Assembly: GCA_029945375.1 (NCBI GenBank)
Contig: JAQOTE010000034.1
Coordinates: 1 to 40,615 of the forward strand
Direction: 5' to 3'
DNA length: 40,615 nt
Source of the DNA: Agaricus subrufescens
Taxonomy: Eukaryota > Basidiomycota > Agaricomycetes > Agaricales > Agaricaceae
The notes below the pieces were generated by a model that was not told where the DNA came from, made no database searches, and saw only the letters and a list, made by a program, of their open reading frames with translations. Each line of letters begins with the position of its first letter. Within the stretch, counting starts at the first letter, position 1. Made by a program: the position numbers and the translations under genes. Shown in pieces: positions 1 through 9,724 of this stretch.

Positions 1-506
1 ATAAGTGAATAACAACTAGCTTGCGAGAGAGCTTCTAGAAAAACTCAAACTAGTTCAGCAGTTCACGTCGGAGACGTTACCCGTTCAGAGAATTCCCTAA
101 GTTGCCAGTGATACGATAGTTTAAGAGACTAGCTAGGCTACCATCGCACGCTTATATCCAGCAGAGGTGTAAGTCGGTGCTAGCTTGAGTTGTAATTGTG
201 GAGTCGGTGGATAACTGGCGAGTTAGATCATCGCAGCTCCTCATTAAACGTCATTGGTGCGACTTAGCTTGGCTACAACGCAGTAGCTAGAGTTCAAAGT
301 TCACGTAGCCCTTTGGCCCGTTCGTAGCTAGAACAAGTTTGAGGATTCTTTTATTTAGAATTCCTTCTTTATTAACTTTAAACTTCGAAATAACCTTTTC
401 TCTCGAATATCTCCCCACGAACTTGCATTTACGAGTACTAGTTAGTGAAGTGTGGTGTGTTTATTAAACTAGCTACACCCTTAACGTTTCATTTACTACC
501 TCTACA
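1..506 (+). repeat. 5' LTR of Gypsy-1, partial (R-U5 part)
   Basis: Near-identical to 12973-13477. The start is cut by the window edge; the missing part corresponds to 12742-12972. The LTR ends in ...CTACA at 506, where similarity to the 3' copy stops. It contains ten CTAG tetramers. Confidence 0.93.
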
Positions 507-508
507 TC

Positions 509-526
509 TGGAGCCCACCGCGAGGG
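509..526 (+). other. Primer-binding site (minus-strand primer)
   Basis: Two bases after the LTR end the sequence begins TGGAGCCCACCGCGAGGG. TGG is the complement of the CCA tail of a tRNA, and the position is the canonical one for a PBS. I could not assign the tRNA. Confidence 0.6.
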
Positions 527-590
527 GAGTTTCAGTGTAAAGGTTTTATTCGATATTTCATATCCTTTTACTTCTACTTCTTCAAGGCAC

Positions 591-2567
591 TTGCCTGAGC
601 AACAGAAAAACCAACCTCAGCACTCTAGGAAGCCAAGCTTCATAGAGTTAAACAATACCAGCCCAACTCTGTCGCGTTTCAATCCAAGAGCGAGACAGAC
701 TAACAATTCTCAGTCAAACGAACTAGTTCCTAGACTAGACGATCCTGATCAGATCTTATTCCAAAAGCGTAAAGCTAGGAAACAAAAAGCTCGCGAAACT
801 AGCGAAAGCCAAACGAGCGCCCAATCAGAAGAACTAGCTAGCGGATCTAGGTCGGTCAGATTTAGGGAACCGGTTATCTCTTCACCCACAGACACAGAAC
901 CGAATCCATTTTATCAACCAGCAGTGTTCGACGAAAGTTCATCACAGTTGGATATACCAGGGCAGTTTAAATCCGCAGACAACACAGTCTATCACTCTCT
1001 GCCTAATTCGCCCGTGTCCCCTTTACCTAATACAGCGCAAACTAGTTTACCAAACAGCCGAGCTAGTAGCCCTACTCTTAATCAAAGAGTACCCGCACCA
1101 TCAGCATCATCAAACTCGAACTCAGCACAAAACATGCCTTCACCACATATGCCAGCACCTTTTTCCCAAGGCGCACCCAAATGGGACGGCGAAATAGACA
1201 AGCTAGGAGACTTCATCTGGCATCTAGAACGTCAGTTCGAAGTATCTAGTATTACCGATGACGCTGAAAAACTTAAATGGATGGTTAGTTATGTCAGCAA
1301 AAGCGTCAGGGACGAATGGATCAGTTTTGAAGAATACACCAATCAGAATTGGTCAAACTTCCTAAAACGATTAAAAGAGGAATACCCTGAACTAGTGACC
1401 GAAGAAAAAGGGTCAGTGGCCAAGTTAAAGGCAATTTGTAGAAAGTTCAGACAGATAGGAATAACCGATCAGGAGGACTTCTCTAGTTTCCGTCGGCAGT
1501 TCCAGTCGCAAGCAAATAAGTGCCAAGCGCCACCTTCGATTATCTCCAACAGGGAGCTAGTAGAAGAATTCGTGAATACTCTAAGTCCAGCTTTCAGGGA
1601 TGCACTTGTGGCCAGACTAAGTCTACAAGGAACCCGTCAAGCATTACAAGGACAAGGAAGATCCGAGGATCCTTATACAATTTCAGAAGTAATCAGAAAA
1701 GCGGTCGAACTAGTTAACGGGAACAGCCTGACAGGAGTATATGCGATAGACGCAGCCCGAGAACGGAACCCTCGATCACACACTTCTAATATCAAAAAGG
1801 AAACTAGCAGTTCGTCCTCCTCTGTGCAAATGGAAATTGATGCTATGCAACAAGATATTAGCCAGATAAAAGATTCCATAGTGATTGGACGAAAAGAGAT
1901 GCAAGAATCGTTAGTAACGAGCCAGAAGAGCATGCAAGCTTATGTAGACTCGTTAAGTTCCAATATAACAGCCAGTATCGCTAAGCTTGGAACAACTAAC
2001 TCGCATCAGCAGAACCGTAATCCGTCACAAAATCAGACCAGCTACCAAGGCAATTCGAACGCAAATTCGAATTGTTTCTATTGTAATGAAACAGGGCATC
2101 GATGGATAGTCTGTCCTTATAAAACTCAGGACGAGAAGGACGGAAAAATAGTACAGGATGGGTCGAAGCTAAGGTTCGCAGATGGCTCCGGAATACCCAG
2201 AGAACCAGGAGTACCGATTAGAAAAAGTGTTGAAAAATACTTGCCCGCTTCCATGGCAGCTCTTATCTTTGGAGCGCCTGAGCTACCCCAAGGAGAAGAC
2301 GAACCAGATACCGGGTATTCAGTAACTAGTTCGAGTACCTCCAGGCCTATCCCACTTGTAGCTATCCAGAAAAGAGAGGATGTACAAAAAGCCAATGCAC
2401 AGGCTTTGGAAATGGAGCGTATGAGAGGTCGTCTAGCAACAATGGAAACATTTGTACAAAACCTGATGCCACAAGCCAGACCGGAAACGGCTGAGGAAGA
2501 TGAGCTCATACAGCAAATGATGAAATTGTTTACTCAGAGGACCGCCGCCAAGAAGGCGGATTTTTGA
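591..2567 (+). CDS. gag: Gypsy-1 Gag
   Basis: Structural protein of the retrotransposon particle. Counting from 591, residues 1-185 are a Ser/Pro/Gln-rich low-complexity region. A retrotransposon gag-like helical domain follows at about 195-330 (from APKWDGEIDKL to LSPAFRDALVARL), and a CX2CX4HX4C zinc knuckle (CFYCNETGHRWIVC) lies near residue 500. No ATG is in frame before 1134. The frame is open upstream to 468, inside the LTR, and 591 is a TTG in a context (TTGCCTGAGCAACAG) that would be a natural start if it were ATG. Either the start codon decayed, or initiation is non-AUG or from 1134 (477 aa). The frame ends at TGA 2565-2567, directly after a G GAT TTT heptamer; the protease frame follows in -1. 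Confidence 0.88.
   Translation: MPEQQKNQPQHSRKPSFIELNNTSPTLSRFNPRARQTNNSQSNELVPRLDDPDQILFQKRKARKQKARETSESQTSAQSEELASGSRSVRFREPVISSPTDTEPNPFYQPAVFDESSSQLDIPGQFKSADNTVYHSLPNSPVSPLPNTAQTSLPNSRASSPTLNQRVPAPSASSNSNSAQNMPSPHMPAPFSQGAPKWDGEIDKLGDFIWHLERQFEVSSITDDAEKLKWMVSYVSKSVRDEWISFEEYTNQNWSNFLKRLKEEYPELVTEEKGSVAKLKAICRKFRQIGITDQEDFSSFRRQFQSQANKCQAPPSIISNRELVEEFVNTLSPAFRDALVARLSLQGTRQALQGQGRSEDPYTISEVIRKAVELVNGNSLTGVYAIDAARERNPRSHTSNIKKETSSSSSSVQMEIDAMQQDISQIKDSIVIGRKEMQESLVTSQKSMQAYVDSLSSNITASIAKLGTTNSHQQNRNPSQNQTSYQGNSNANSNCFYCNETGHRWIVCPYKTQDEKDGKIVQDGSKLRFADGSGIPREPGVPIRKSVEKYLPASMAALIFGAPELPQGEDEPDTGYSVTSSSTSRPIPLVAIQKREDVQKANAQALEMERMRGRLATMETFVQNLMPQARPETAEEDELIQQMMKLFTQRTAAKKADF
2558..2567 (+). 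promoter_or_regulatory. Candidate -1 frameshift site, gag to pro
   Basis: G GAT TTT (2558-2564, in gag phase) is followed at once by the gag stop TGA. A -1 slip reads GGA TTT TTG AAA and enters the protease frame. The heptamer resembles G GAU UUA, used at a betaretroviral pro-pol junction. A 9-bp hairpin (2589-2597 with 2609-2617) lies downstream, but its 24-nt spacer is longer than usual. Confidence 0.5.
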
Positions 2568-3637
2568 AAAGTCCAATGAAGAAGTCGACTTCTGGAAAAG
2601 AGGTTCGCTTCCAGAAGGATCAGACGACCGAGGACGATACAGAGAAAAGAAATAGAACTACAGACAACAGAGGAGTGTTCCCTTATAGAAGAGTGCCGGC
2701 TATGAAACCAGTAGTGGAGGTACCACCTTTACCAGCCAGATACATGAATGAGACCAGAAAGCCTCCTAGTTATAAACATCAGACTCAAGTAGAGGAAAAT
2801 GTCGATATTAAAGAGGTTTTGACGCGTCTATTCGGCAAGGAGGTTACCTTAACACAGCAGGAGTTACTAGCTATGGCACCTAAACTCAGAGAAATGTGGA
2901 AAGAAGTGATCAGTAAGAGAAGAGTCCCTACAGGAAACAACACCCTAGAAGTGGAAACAGAGTTAAGATCAGAAACGGGACTAAACAGTACTTCCTCGCA
3001 GGAGAATGGTTGGGATGTAGTAGATACCGCTTCGCTGGAAATCCCTAAACGCACTAGCGAGTTAGCTAGAAACGCGGCGGGGATATACGTGCAAAATTGG
3101 CGTATCGAAGATCCGATCATGCAATATTTGTCTACGTTGAATTCCAACGAACGACAAAAACAGATCTTCGCGGTAGCTAGCACAGAAGCAGTAGCCGCCA
3201 AAGGTATGGAGCATCTCAGAGTAATCCCAGCCTTAGTAAATCGTGTTTGTGAAGAAGAAGCGTTACTAGATAGTGGATCACAAATCGTGTCCATGTCTAA
3301 ACAAGCTGCCAGCGAATGCAAGATAACTTGGGACCCCAAGCTCAGTATTAATATGATGGGTGCTAATGGTGCTGTATCGCGAACAGAAGGAGTAGCTAGA
3401 AATGTGCCCTTCACCTTCGGAAACATCACAGTCCATTTGCAAGTTCATATTCTGGAAGGTGCAGCATACAGATTACTATTGGGCAGACCTTTTGATGTAA
3501 TAACCGAGAGCAAGATAGTAAACTCACAGGAGGGTCTTCAGTATATAAACATCACAGATCCGAATACTAAAGAGCAGGCTACCTTGTCAACATACGCGAG
3601 AGGACAATTACCCAAATCAGTAGATGTAAATTTTTAA
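2564..3637 (+). CDS. pro: Gypsy-1 aspartic protease frame (pro)
   Basis: Retroviral-type aspartic protease that would process Gag and Pol. The frame lies -1 to gag and overlaps its stop. The first codon after the overlap is TTG (2564), and the first ATG is at 2576. The first 200 residues are basic and hydrophilic. The catalytic motif LLDSGSQIVSM lies near residue 237 (DSG where many elements have DTG). It is followed by a GANG-type stretch and a flap/ILG-like segment (YRLLLGRPFDV) near residue 305, so the domain appears complete. Production as a Gag-Pro fusion by -1 frameshift is inferred; reinitiation at 2576 is the alternative. The stop TAA (3635-3637) abuts a second slippery heptamer. Confidence 0.8.
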   Translation: MKSPMKKSTSGKEVRFQKDQTTEDDTEKRNRTTDNRGVFPYRRVPAMKPVVEVPPLPARYMNETRKPPSYKHQTQVEENVDIKEVLTRLFGKEVTLTQQELLAMAPKLREMWKEVISKRRVPTGNNTLEVETELRSETGLNSTSSQENGWDVVDTASLEIPKRTSELARNAAGIYVQNWRIEDPIMQYLSTLNSNERQKQIFAVASTEAVAAKGMEHLRVIPALVNRVCEEEALLDSGSQIVSMSKQAASECKITWDPKLSINMMGANGAVSRTEGVARNVPFTFGNITVHLQVHILEGAAYRLLLGRPFDVITESKIVNSQEGLQYINITDPNTKEQATLSTYARGQLPKSVDVNF

Positions 3638-6600
3638 GTAGCTTCGAGGAATTCGAGCCCTGGCTTGAAGGAGAAGCGGCCTGCATCATCAGTCAAGACT
3701 CCGACACTAGTCAGCCATATATCAGTGAGGTCTTGCCGATTCAATCCAACAAGCTAGACGATGAAGAAGTAAAACTAGTATATTTACAGAAGAGCTTGGA
3801 AGAAGTAGACCTTCCTGAGAAGGCAATTTTCAGTCAGTACCTGCAAAACGTCACCACAGACTACCAACCATACCATAAAGTAGTCGCAGTCGAAGAAGAT
3901 AAACAGTGGAAACCAACCATGGTGCTAGCTAAGAAATATAAACCCGTGGCGCTAAAAGTAAAACCAGTCCTGGGAGAGCTACCAGCGAAATTCCGCATAG
4001 AGCGAGATATAACTGGGGATCCGTTAGAAGGAATGCCCAAGTTAATGGTAAACCCACCCGAGTTTGAAGCCAAGGGGCGCTATACTCAGGAAAGAAAGGA
4101 CAAACTAGATACCGCACACGGCGGAGATTTCTTATGGCCTGAAGAACGAAAGTTAATGCACTGGCTGATCGCCCAGCAGAATGAGTGTTTTGCCTGGGAA
4201 GACAGTGAACGAGGTAGCTTCAAGGAAAAGTACTTTCCAGCAGTAGAAATACCCACAGTGGCACATACCCCATGGGTAGAAAAGCAGTTTAGGATACCCC
4301 CAGCCATATACGAGGAAGTCTGTCGTATAATAAAGCGCAAAATAGATACAGGAGTCTATGAACCATCAAACTCGTCGTACAGGTCTAAATGGTTTTGTGT
4401 CTTAAAGAAAGATGGAAAAAGTCTCCGTCTGGTACACAGTTTAGAACCGTTAAACCGGGTTACGATCGCACATTCAGGGCTTCCTCCAGCTACTGAGGAA
4501 CTAGCTATGCACTTTGCAGGGAGAGCCTGTACAGGAGTACTTGATCTGTGGGTCGGGTACGATAACCGTAAACTAGCTAGTTCATCCAGAGATCTCACTA
4601 CGTTTCAGTCACCCTTCGGAGCCCTCAGGCTAGTAACTTTGCCGATGGGATGGACAAATTCGGTTCCTATTTTTCATGAGGACGTGACCTTTATACTCAG
4701 AGAAGAGATCCCTCAGTATACGTTGCCCTATATAGATGACGTGCCTATTCGAGGACCCGCTACCAGATACGAACTAGATGGGTCTACTACTAGCTACGAG
4801 GTTTTAAAAGAAAACCATGGCATCAGACGATTCGTATACGAGCATCTACAGACAGTTAATAGGATCCTACAACGAATGAAATATTCAGGAGGGACCTTCT
4901 CCGGTCCCAAGACTACGATATGTGCAGATTATATCACGATCGTAGGATTTGAGTGCTCATATAAAGGTAGGAAACCTTCTAGGGATGCCATAGGGAAAAT
5001 ACTCCGTTGGGGGGAATGTACCGACACTACAGATGTCAGAGCATTCTTAGGGACGGCAGTACAATGCCGAAATCACATTCCTAACTTTGTGACCTTGGCA
5101 GCACCTTTATATAATATCTGTAAGAAGGGTGTACCGTTTATATGGGGGCCAGAGCAGGAACTAGCACAGCAAAGACTAAAAGACAGCATAGCTAGTTGCT
5201 TTCATACCCGAAATCCTAAATTTCCAAGTACTCAGCCGATAGTGTTAGCCGTTGACTCCTCTTGGCGCGCGGTGGGATACTACATCTATCAAAGGGATGA
5301 GGAAAATCCGAAGATTATCCATTATGTGAAATTCAACTCTATCTTGATGGATGAAAGGCAGCAGAGGTATTCACAACCTAAGAGAGAGTTGTGTGGACTT
5401 AGAATGGCGCTAGAAGAAGAAGTTTATTTGCTCAGAGGAAGCAGAAATCTCATCGTCGAGACGGACGCCAAATATCTACATGGAATGTTAAACAATCCGG
5501 GCAAGTTACCTAATGCAACAGTTAACAGATGGGCGGATTATATCCGAACTAATTTCCAATTAGTTTTACTCCATAAGAAAGGAAAGACTTTTGGACCCGA
5601 TGGGTTATCTAGACGCAAATGGTATCCGGGAGATCCCATAGAACGGCGATTCGACGATGTGTCAGAAGATGACCAAGGAGACTTCGAACTAGTAAAGGAA
5701 AACCCGGATGATGAGGATCCCTTGCCTTTAGAGGACTTCATTGAGGAAATTGATGACAGAACAGGCTTCATACAGCAGATAATGAACGAAGATAGTCTGC
5801 TACAGTTAACAATAGCAGAAGCTAACCAGGTTTTACAATCAGAAATACAGCAGAGACGACAAATGGCTAAGTCCGCAGACTGTCCGGATCCGTTGAGGAT
5901 ATTTCTGAATAACGTAGCAGACATGGAGGAACAAGCTACGTATCAAGAACCTGAAGGGCCGACAGTAGATGACGATTCAGACGAAATTAATGCGGAGGAA
6001 GATCCTTATGATCAAGATAGGCGTACTTCCGAAGCAAGGATGCAGGACAGACAATTAACTCGAATAAAAGAATGGCTAGCTAGTAACCCTAGTAATGTCA
6101 ATACATCGAAAATGTCCCCAGAACAAGCGAGGTTCATCAGGGCAGCCTCACATTTCTGGATAGACGATCAAGGACGGCTATTTAGGAAGATATCAGGAAC
6201 CGGGAACCCACAGCTAGTTGTGGAAATCGATCAGCGCATGTACATTATGAAACAGTGTCATGACAAGTTAGGACATCGAGGGGTGTACGCAACCAACAAG
6301 CTAGTATCGCAGAGATTCTGGTGGCCAGAGATGGAAGGCGACGTAGCCTGGTACGTCAAGTCCTGCCACCTGTGTCAAGCTAGACAGAAGATGGCAATGG
6401 AACTACCGCCAGTAGTAACCCATACACCATCGATATTTCAGATTCTGCATGCCGATACGGTACATATCTCTACAGCCTCCAACGGTTGTAAACATATAGT
6501 GCATGGGAGGTGTGCGCTCTCATCATGGATGGAAGCCAGAGCATTACGAAAAGAAGATGCCAAGTCTATTGGGGCTTGGCTCTTCGAAGACATAATATGC

Positions 6601-7443
6601 CGATGGGGTAGCTTAGTCAAAATTGTCACAGATAACGGTGCCCCATTTAGGAAAGCAGTCCGATGGCTAGAGGAGAAATATGGGATTAAAGGAGTAGCTA
6701 TCTCCCCATATAACTCACAAGCTAATGGGACAATTGAGAGACCGCATTGGGATCTGCGGCAGATGCTTTACAAGGCTACCGGAGGAGATCTGAAACGATG
6801 GTTCTGGGTATTACACCACGTAACCTGGGCCGACCGGATAACAGTCAGAAAAGGCACAGGTTGCTCACCATATTTCATGATAACTGGGGCCCAACCAACC
6901 ATCCCGCTGGATATAGAAGAAGCAACATGGCTAGTTAGCTACCCTAATAAGATGATATCCACGGCAGAATTGCTAGGGCTACGGGCGCAAGCGCTAGCTA
7001 AGCACATCTCGCATGTAGAAGAAATGCGACAGAGAATTAGTGAAGAAAAACTTCGACGGGCCTTGCAGCTGGAAGAAGATATGAAACATAAAATAAAAGA
7101 TTTCAATCTAGGACCAGGAGATTTGGCTCTAGTAAGAAATTCGGCTATAGAAATGTCAGCAGACAGGAAAATGAAAACTAGATACTTAGGTCCAGTGGTT
7201 ATCGTCAAAAGGCTTAAAGGAGGAGCATACCTTGTGGCAGAATATGACGGCTCAGTATGGCAGAATAAGGTGGCAGCCTACAGGATAGTGCCCTATCTAG
7301 CTAGGCGAAAAATCGTATTCAGCGATAAAGTTCGCGGCCTCTTGGACGCTACTGAGGAAGAACTGGAGTTGTTAGAGAAGCAAGAGCTCGAGAGATCTTT
7401 AGATGAGGAAAAAGACGTCGAACTAGTAGTCTCAACCACTTAA
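3571..7443 (+). CDS. pol: Gypsy-1 Pol (reverse transcriptase, RNase H, integrase)
   Basis: The frame opens at 3571, overlapping pro by 67 nt, and has no early ATG, which fits expression by -1 frameshifting. The reverse transcriptase shows GVLDLWVGYDNRKL (motif A), LPMGWTNSV (motif B) and the catalytic YIDD at 4729-4740. RNase H follows with AVDSSW and VETDAKYLHGML. The integrase has a complete HHCC zinc domain (CHDKLGHRG ... CHLC, about 6256-6378), the catalytic triad D (ADTVHIS, about 6450), D (VTDNGAPF, about 6630) and E (NGTIERPHWDL, about 6735), and a GPY/F-like C-terminal module (RYLGPVVIVKR). All key catalytic residues are present and the frame is uninterrupted. The stop is 125 nt from the convergent end of antisense gene B. 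Confidence 0.95.
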   Translation, partial: RAGYLVNIRERTITQISRCKFLSSFEEFEPWLEGEAACIISQDSDTSQPYISEVLPIQSNKLDDEEVKLVYLQKSLEEVDLPEKAIFSQYLQNVTTDYQPYHKVVAVEEDKQWKPTMVLAKKYKPVALKVKPVLGELPAKFRIERDITGDPLEGMPKLMVNPPEFEAKGRYTQERKDKLDTAHGGDFLWPEERKLMHWLIAQQNECFAWEDSERGSFKEKYFPAVEIPTVAHTPWVEKQFRIPPAIYEEVCRIIKRKIDTGVYEPSNSSYRSKWFCVLKKDGKSLRLVHSLEPLNRVTIAHSGLPPATEELAMHFAGRACTGVLDLWVGYDNRKLASSSRDLTTFQSPFGALRLVTLPMGWTNSVPIFHEDVTFILREEIPQYTLPYIDDVPIRGPATRYELDGSTTSYEVLKENHGIRRFVYEHLQTVNRILQRMKYSGGTFSGPKTTICADYITIVGFECSYKGRKPSRDAIGKILRWGECTDTTDVRAFLGTAVQCRNHIPNFVTLAAPLYNICKKGVPFIWGPEQELAQQRLKDSIASCFHTRNPKFPSTQPIVLAVDSSWRAVGYYIYQRDEENPKIIHYVKFNSILMDERQQRYSQPKRELCGLRMALEEEVYLLRGSRNLIVETDAKYLHGMLNNPGKLPNATVNRWADYIRTNFQLVLLHKKGKTFGPDGLSRRKWYPGDPIERRFDDVSEDDQGDFELVKENPDDEDPLPLEDFIEEIDDRTGFIQQIMNEDSLLQLTIAEANQVLQSEIQQRRQMAKSADCPDPLRIFLNNVADMEEQATYQEPEGPTVDDDSDEINAEEDPYDQDRRTSEARMQDRQLTRIKEWLASNPSNVNTSKMSPEQARFIRAASHFWIDDQGRLFRKISGTGNPQLVVEIDQRMYIMKQCHDKLGHRGVYATNKLVSQRFWWPEMEGDVAWYVKSCHLCQARQKMAMELPPVVTHTPSIFQILHADTVHISTASNGCKHIVHGRCALSSWMEARALRKEDAKSIGAWLFEDIICRWGSLVKIVTDNGAPFRKAVRWLEEKYGIKGVAISPYNSQANGTIERPHWDLRQMLYKATGGDLKRWFWVLHHVTWADRITVRKGTGCSPYFMITGAQPTIPLDIEEATWLVSYPNKMISTAELLGLRAQALAKHISHVEEMRQRISEEKLRRALQLEEDMKHKIKDFNLGPGDLALVRNSAIEMSADRKMKTRYLGPVVIVKRLKGGAYLVAEYDGSVWQNKVAAYRIVPYLARRKIVFSDKVRGLLDATEEELELLEKQELERSLDEEKDVELVVSTT
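3628..3637 (+). promoter_or_regulatory. Candidate -1 frameshift site, pro to pol
   Basis: A AAT TTT (3628-3634, in pro phase) fits the canonical X XXY YYZ rule and is followed at once by the pro stop TAA. A -1 slip reads AAA TTT TTA AGT and enters the pol frame, which is open from 3571. No convincing downstream pseudoknot was seen by eye; a weak 5-bp GCTTC/GAAGC pairing (3641-3645 with 3673-3677) is possible. Confidence 0.6.
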
Positions 7444-7568
7444 CAAAAAGCTAGATTGCGAAACAAACACTAGCTAGGACACGATCTTCAACGGAAAGGA
7501 CAGGACGGTCTCAGAAGTACAGAACTACTACAGTAACCTTGAAAAGGGACAGGGGCTAGGCTAGCTAG

Positions 7569-8903
7569 TTAGGTGCCCTTGTTAAGCATACCCGTCAAAG
7601 TATCTTGTTGTTGTGCGAGGAACTCGTAACGGCGTACAGAAACTTCCAAGTCCTGAGCAGCCGAAACTAATTGGCCATTAGTGACCAAGTATCTAGCCTC
7701 CAAGTTGTGCTTGGATGAGGTCTTGAGGGCGGCATGGTCGACCTCGAGGGCGGAAGCGGCAAGTCCTTGTACAACACTAAGAAGGCCTTTGCCTAATAGA
7801 TATGCATCAGTACAGATCATAAACTAGCTAGTAGCAGATACCGCACCAGAATGTAACGGGGCAGTTATGGATGCCGCAGTATCCATACCAGTAAGGAGCT
7901 GTACAGCGCGTTTGTAAGTCCAGCTACTAGTATCCAAGCCGGGCACAGTGGCATAAGGAATACGCACCGTCTGGGGACGAATAGGAGATGGCCCCTGAAA
8001 CGACCAGATAGAGAGGACTAATCAGGAATGGGTGCGATATCAGAAGTAGTTAGTTGCACGCACCGCAGCAGAACAAGAGTTGCTTCGAGTTCTGGCGGAA
8101 GAGGCTTCACTACCTGGGGCAGTGGGGACGAGAGAAGGAATAGACCCATCATCGTCGATCTCCATGGCCTAGGGGCGATATTAACCACTAGTTAAGAAAC
8201 AAGAAGAAGATCAGCTTACGTTAGATGTAGCAGGAAGCTTAGGAGCATTATGAGGAGGGACGACAACGACCTCCTCTTCGCTACCGCTATCGCTACTCTC
8301 GACAGTGGCAGAGGACTTAATAGTCTTAGCATAACGACGCTGAATCCTCATCAGCACCTAATAGAGCAAGTAGCTAGAGGTTTACCTTTTTAGAAGGAGG
8401 GACGTTAGACGCCTCAGACCCAGCCGAGGAACCTTTAGTGCTGATATTGGATACAGGGGTGGCGTTGCCGGACGAGGGACCCTTGGTACGAGTCTTCTGT
8501 TCCAGGATCTCAACTAGCCTGGAGTATACAGTGGGATACTTGTAATCCTTTTCGAAATTGTCCTGCCAGTGGTCGAAACAGCGTTTAGTACGGCCCAGCA
8601 ATTTGAATATCTCGGGCTTGTCAACGGCTGCGGGATCGGACTTGAGCTGCTGTAGCAAGGCAGTCTGTATGGCATCGTTAGATAAAACTAAAATAGGACA
8701 AGCTAGCCACAACGCACAGCAGAATCAGGCACCAGGGACAAGGCATTGCCTACAGAACCTCGAGTGGTTTGTTTCGACTCGTAGCGATTGACGCGATGGT
8801 GATAATTAGTGACATTATCTTCCAACTCGGTCTTAGCTAGTTGCGTATCGGGACGTAAACCGCCAGAAGGGCCAGTAGGGGCATTGGAAGGGGTCGAAGA
8901 CAT
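7569..8903 (-). CDS. Antisense gene B of Gypsy-1, six exons, 353 aa, unknown function
   Basis: Proposed exons on the minus strand: 8903-8718, 8664-8386, 8339-8220, 8168-8064, 7994-7847 and 7792-7569. The introns are 53, 46, 51, 69 and 54 nt, with donors GTGCGT, GTAAAC, GTAAGC, GTGCGT, GTGCGG and AG acceptors. Every junction keeps frame, giving 1062 nt without a stop. The start is the first ATG after a TATA box 69 nt upstream. I recognise no domain. Visible features are a polar N-terminus, a helical segment (KLLGRTKRCFDHWQDNFEKD), a basic nuclear-localisation-like patch KKRRYAK made only by joining exons 2 and 3, an acidic SSDSGSEEE run, and a C-terminal helical region possibly forming a coiled coil. 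A nuclear or regulatory protein is a guess. The gene converges on pol. Confidence 0.72.
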
Positions 8904-8965
8904 GTAGGGCGAATCGAGGGTAGGGTAGGCGGTTCGATGTCTGAAAATAAACCGAGGAGGGCCTC

Positions 8966-8972
8966 TTTTATA
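8966..8972 (-). promoter_or_regulatory. TATA box of antisense gene B
   Basis: The minus strand reads CTATAAAAG here, 69 nt before the proposed ATG at 8903. No other ATG lies between, so transcription about 30 nt downstream would make this the first start codon. Confidence 0.6.
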
Positions 8973-9724
8973 GCCGCCTCGACCAGCAAAATCAGATACG
9001 AAGCGAACTCGACCCATGGCATCCTGCTAGCTAGTGAGCGATAATAAAGCATGGGTAGGGGGACTTGTTCACTTCTCGGGTACCTACCGACCACATGCTC
9101 CAGAGCACGTAACTTGGTAGTTCGGAAAAATGTAAGCGGCATTCGCTTAGACCTGCACACTTGTAAAGGACGTGCTAGCTGGTGTCACAAGGGCAACTTA
9201 TGCACTAAGTGTTCGACGAGGGCGTCTTAAACATATAGTGGGGGGGAGGGGTAAAAGAGAACCTCCGTAGGTTTTTTCAGGCCAGGCCGAAAGCCAAACT
9301 ACATAAGCAGCAAGGGAATATACAAGACCTTTACCTCGCAAAAAGACAGAAAAGCAACCAGCCTAATGCTGGGAAGAGATCGGCTTCCGATCTACTCTAA
9401 AAAGAGGAGCGATCGGATTACAGATAGCCCAATTTCAAATAACAGAGCGAAATCTCAAAGGTATGACGCGATGAAATAATTGCCACCAGAAGGAGATAAG
9501 TTGTAGTTACGGATCAAGAATCCGATTAGGGCACCAGCTAGCTGTTTGCGGAAACACAAGCTAGGAACGGAACAACAGAAATTTGAATTCAGTACTTTAA
9601 CTACGACAGAGATGGGAGTGGATACCCGAGTTAAGTACAGATTCAAAACAAGACAACAGCAAGATAAGACAGAAAAATAAAATGAAACCGTGGCAGAAAT
9701 GGAGACCCCACCAGCAGACGACGA
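8973..9724 (-). other. Spacer between antisense genes A and B
   Basis: This stretch holds the 3' UTR of antisense gene A and the upstream region of gene B. No convincing coding exon is visible on either strand. It contains a G-run near 9240 and several CTAG tetramers. Confidence 0.5.

Noticed and set aside
1673..7208. Minus-strand frames of 60-214 codons opposite gag, pro and pol
   Set aside because: They lie exactly opposite well-supported coding sequence, lack domains, promoters or splice structure, and are complementary-frame shadows.
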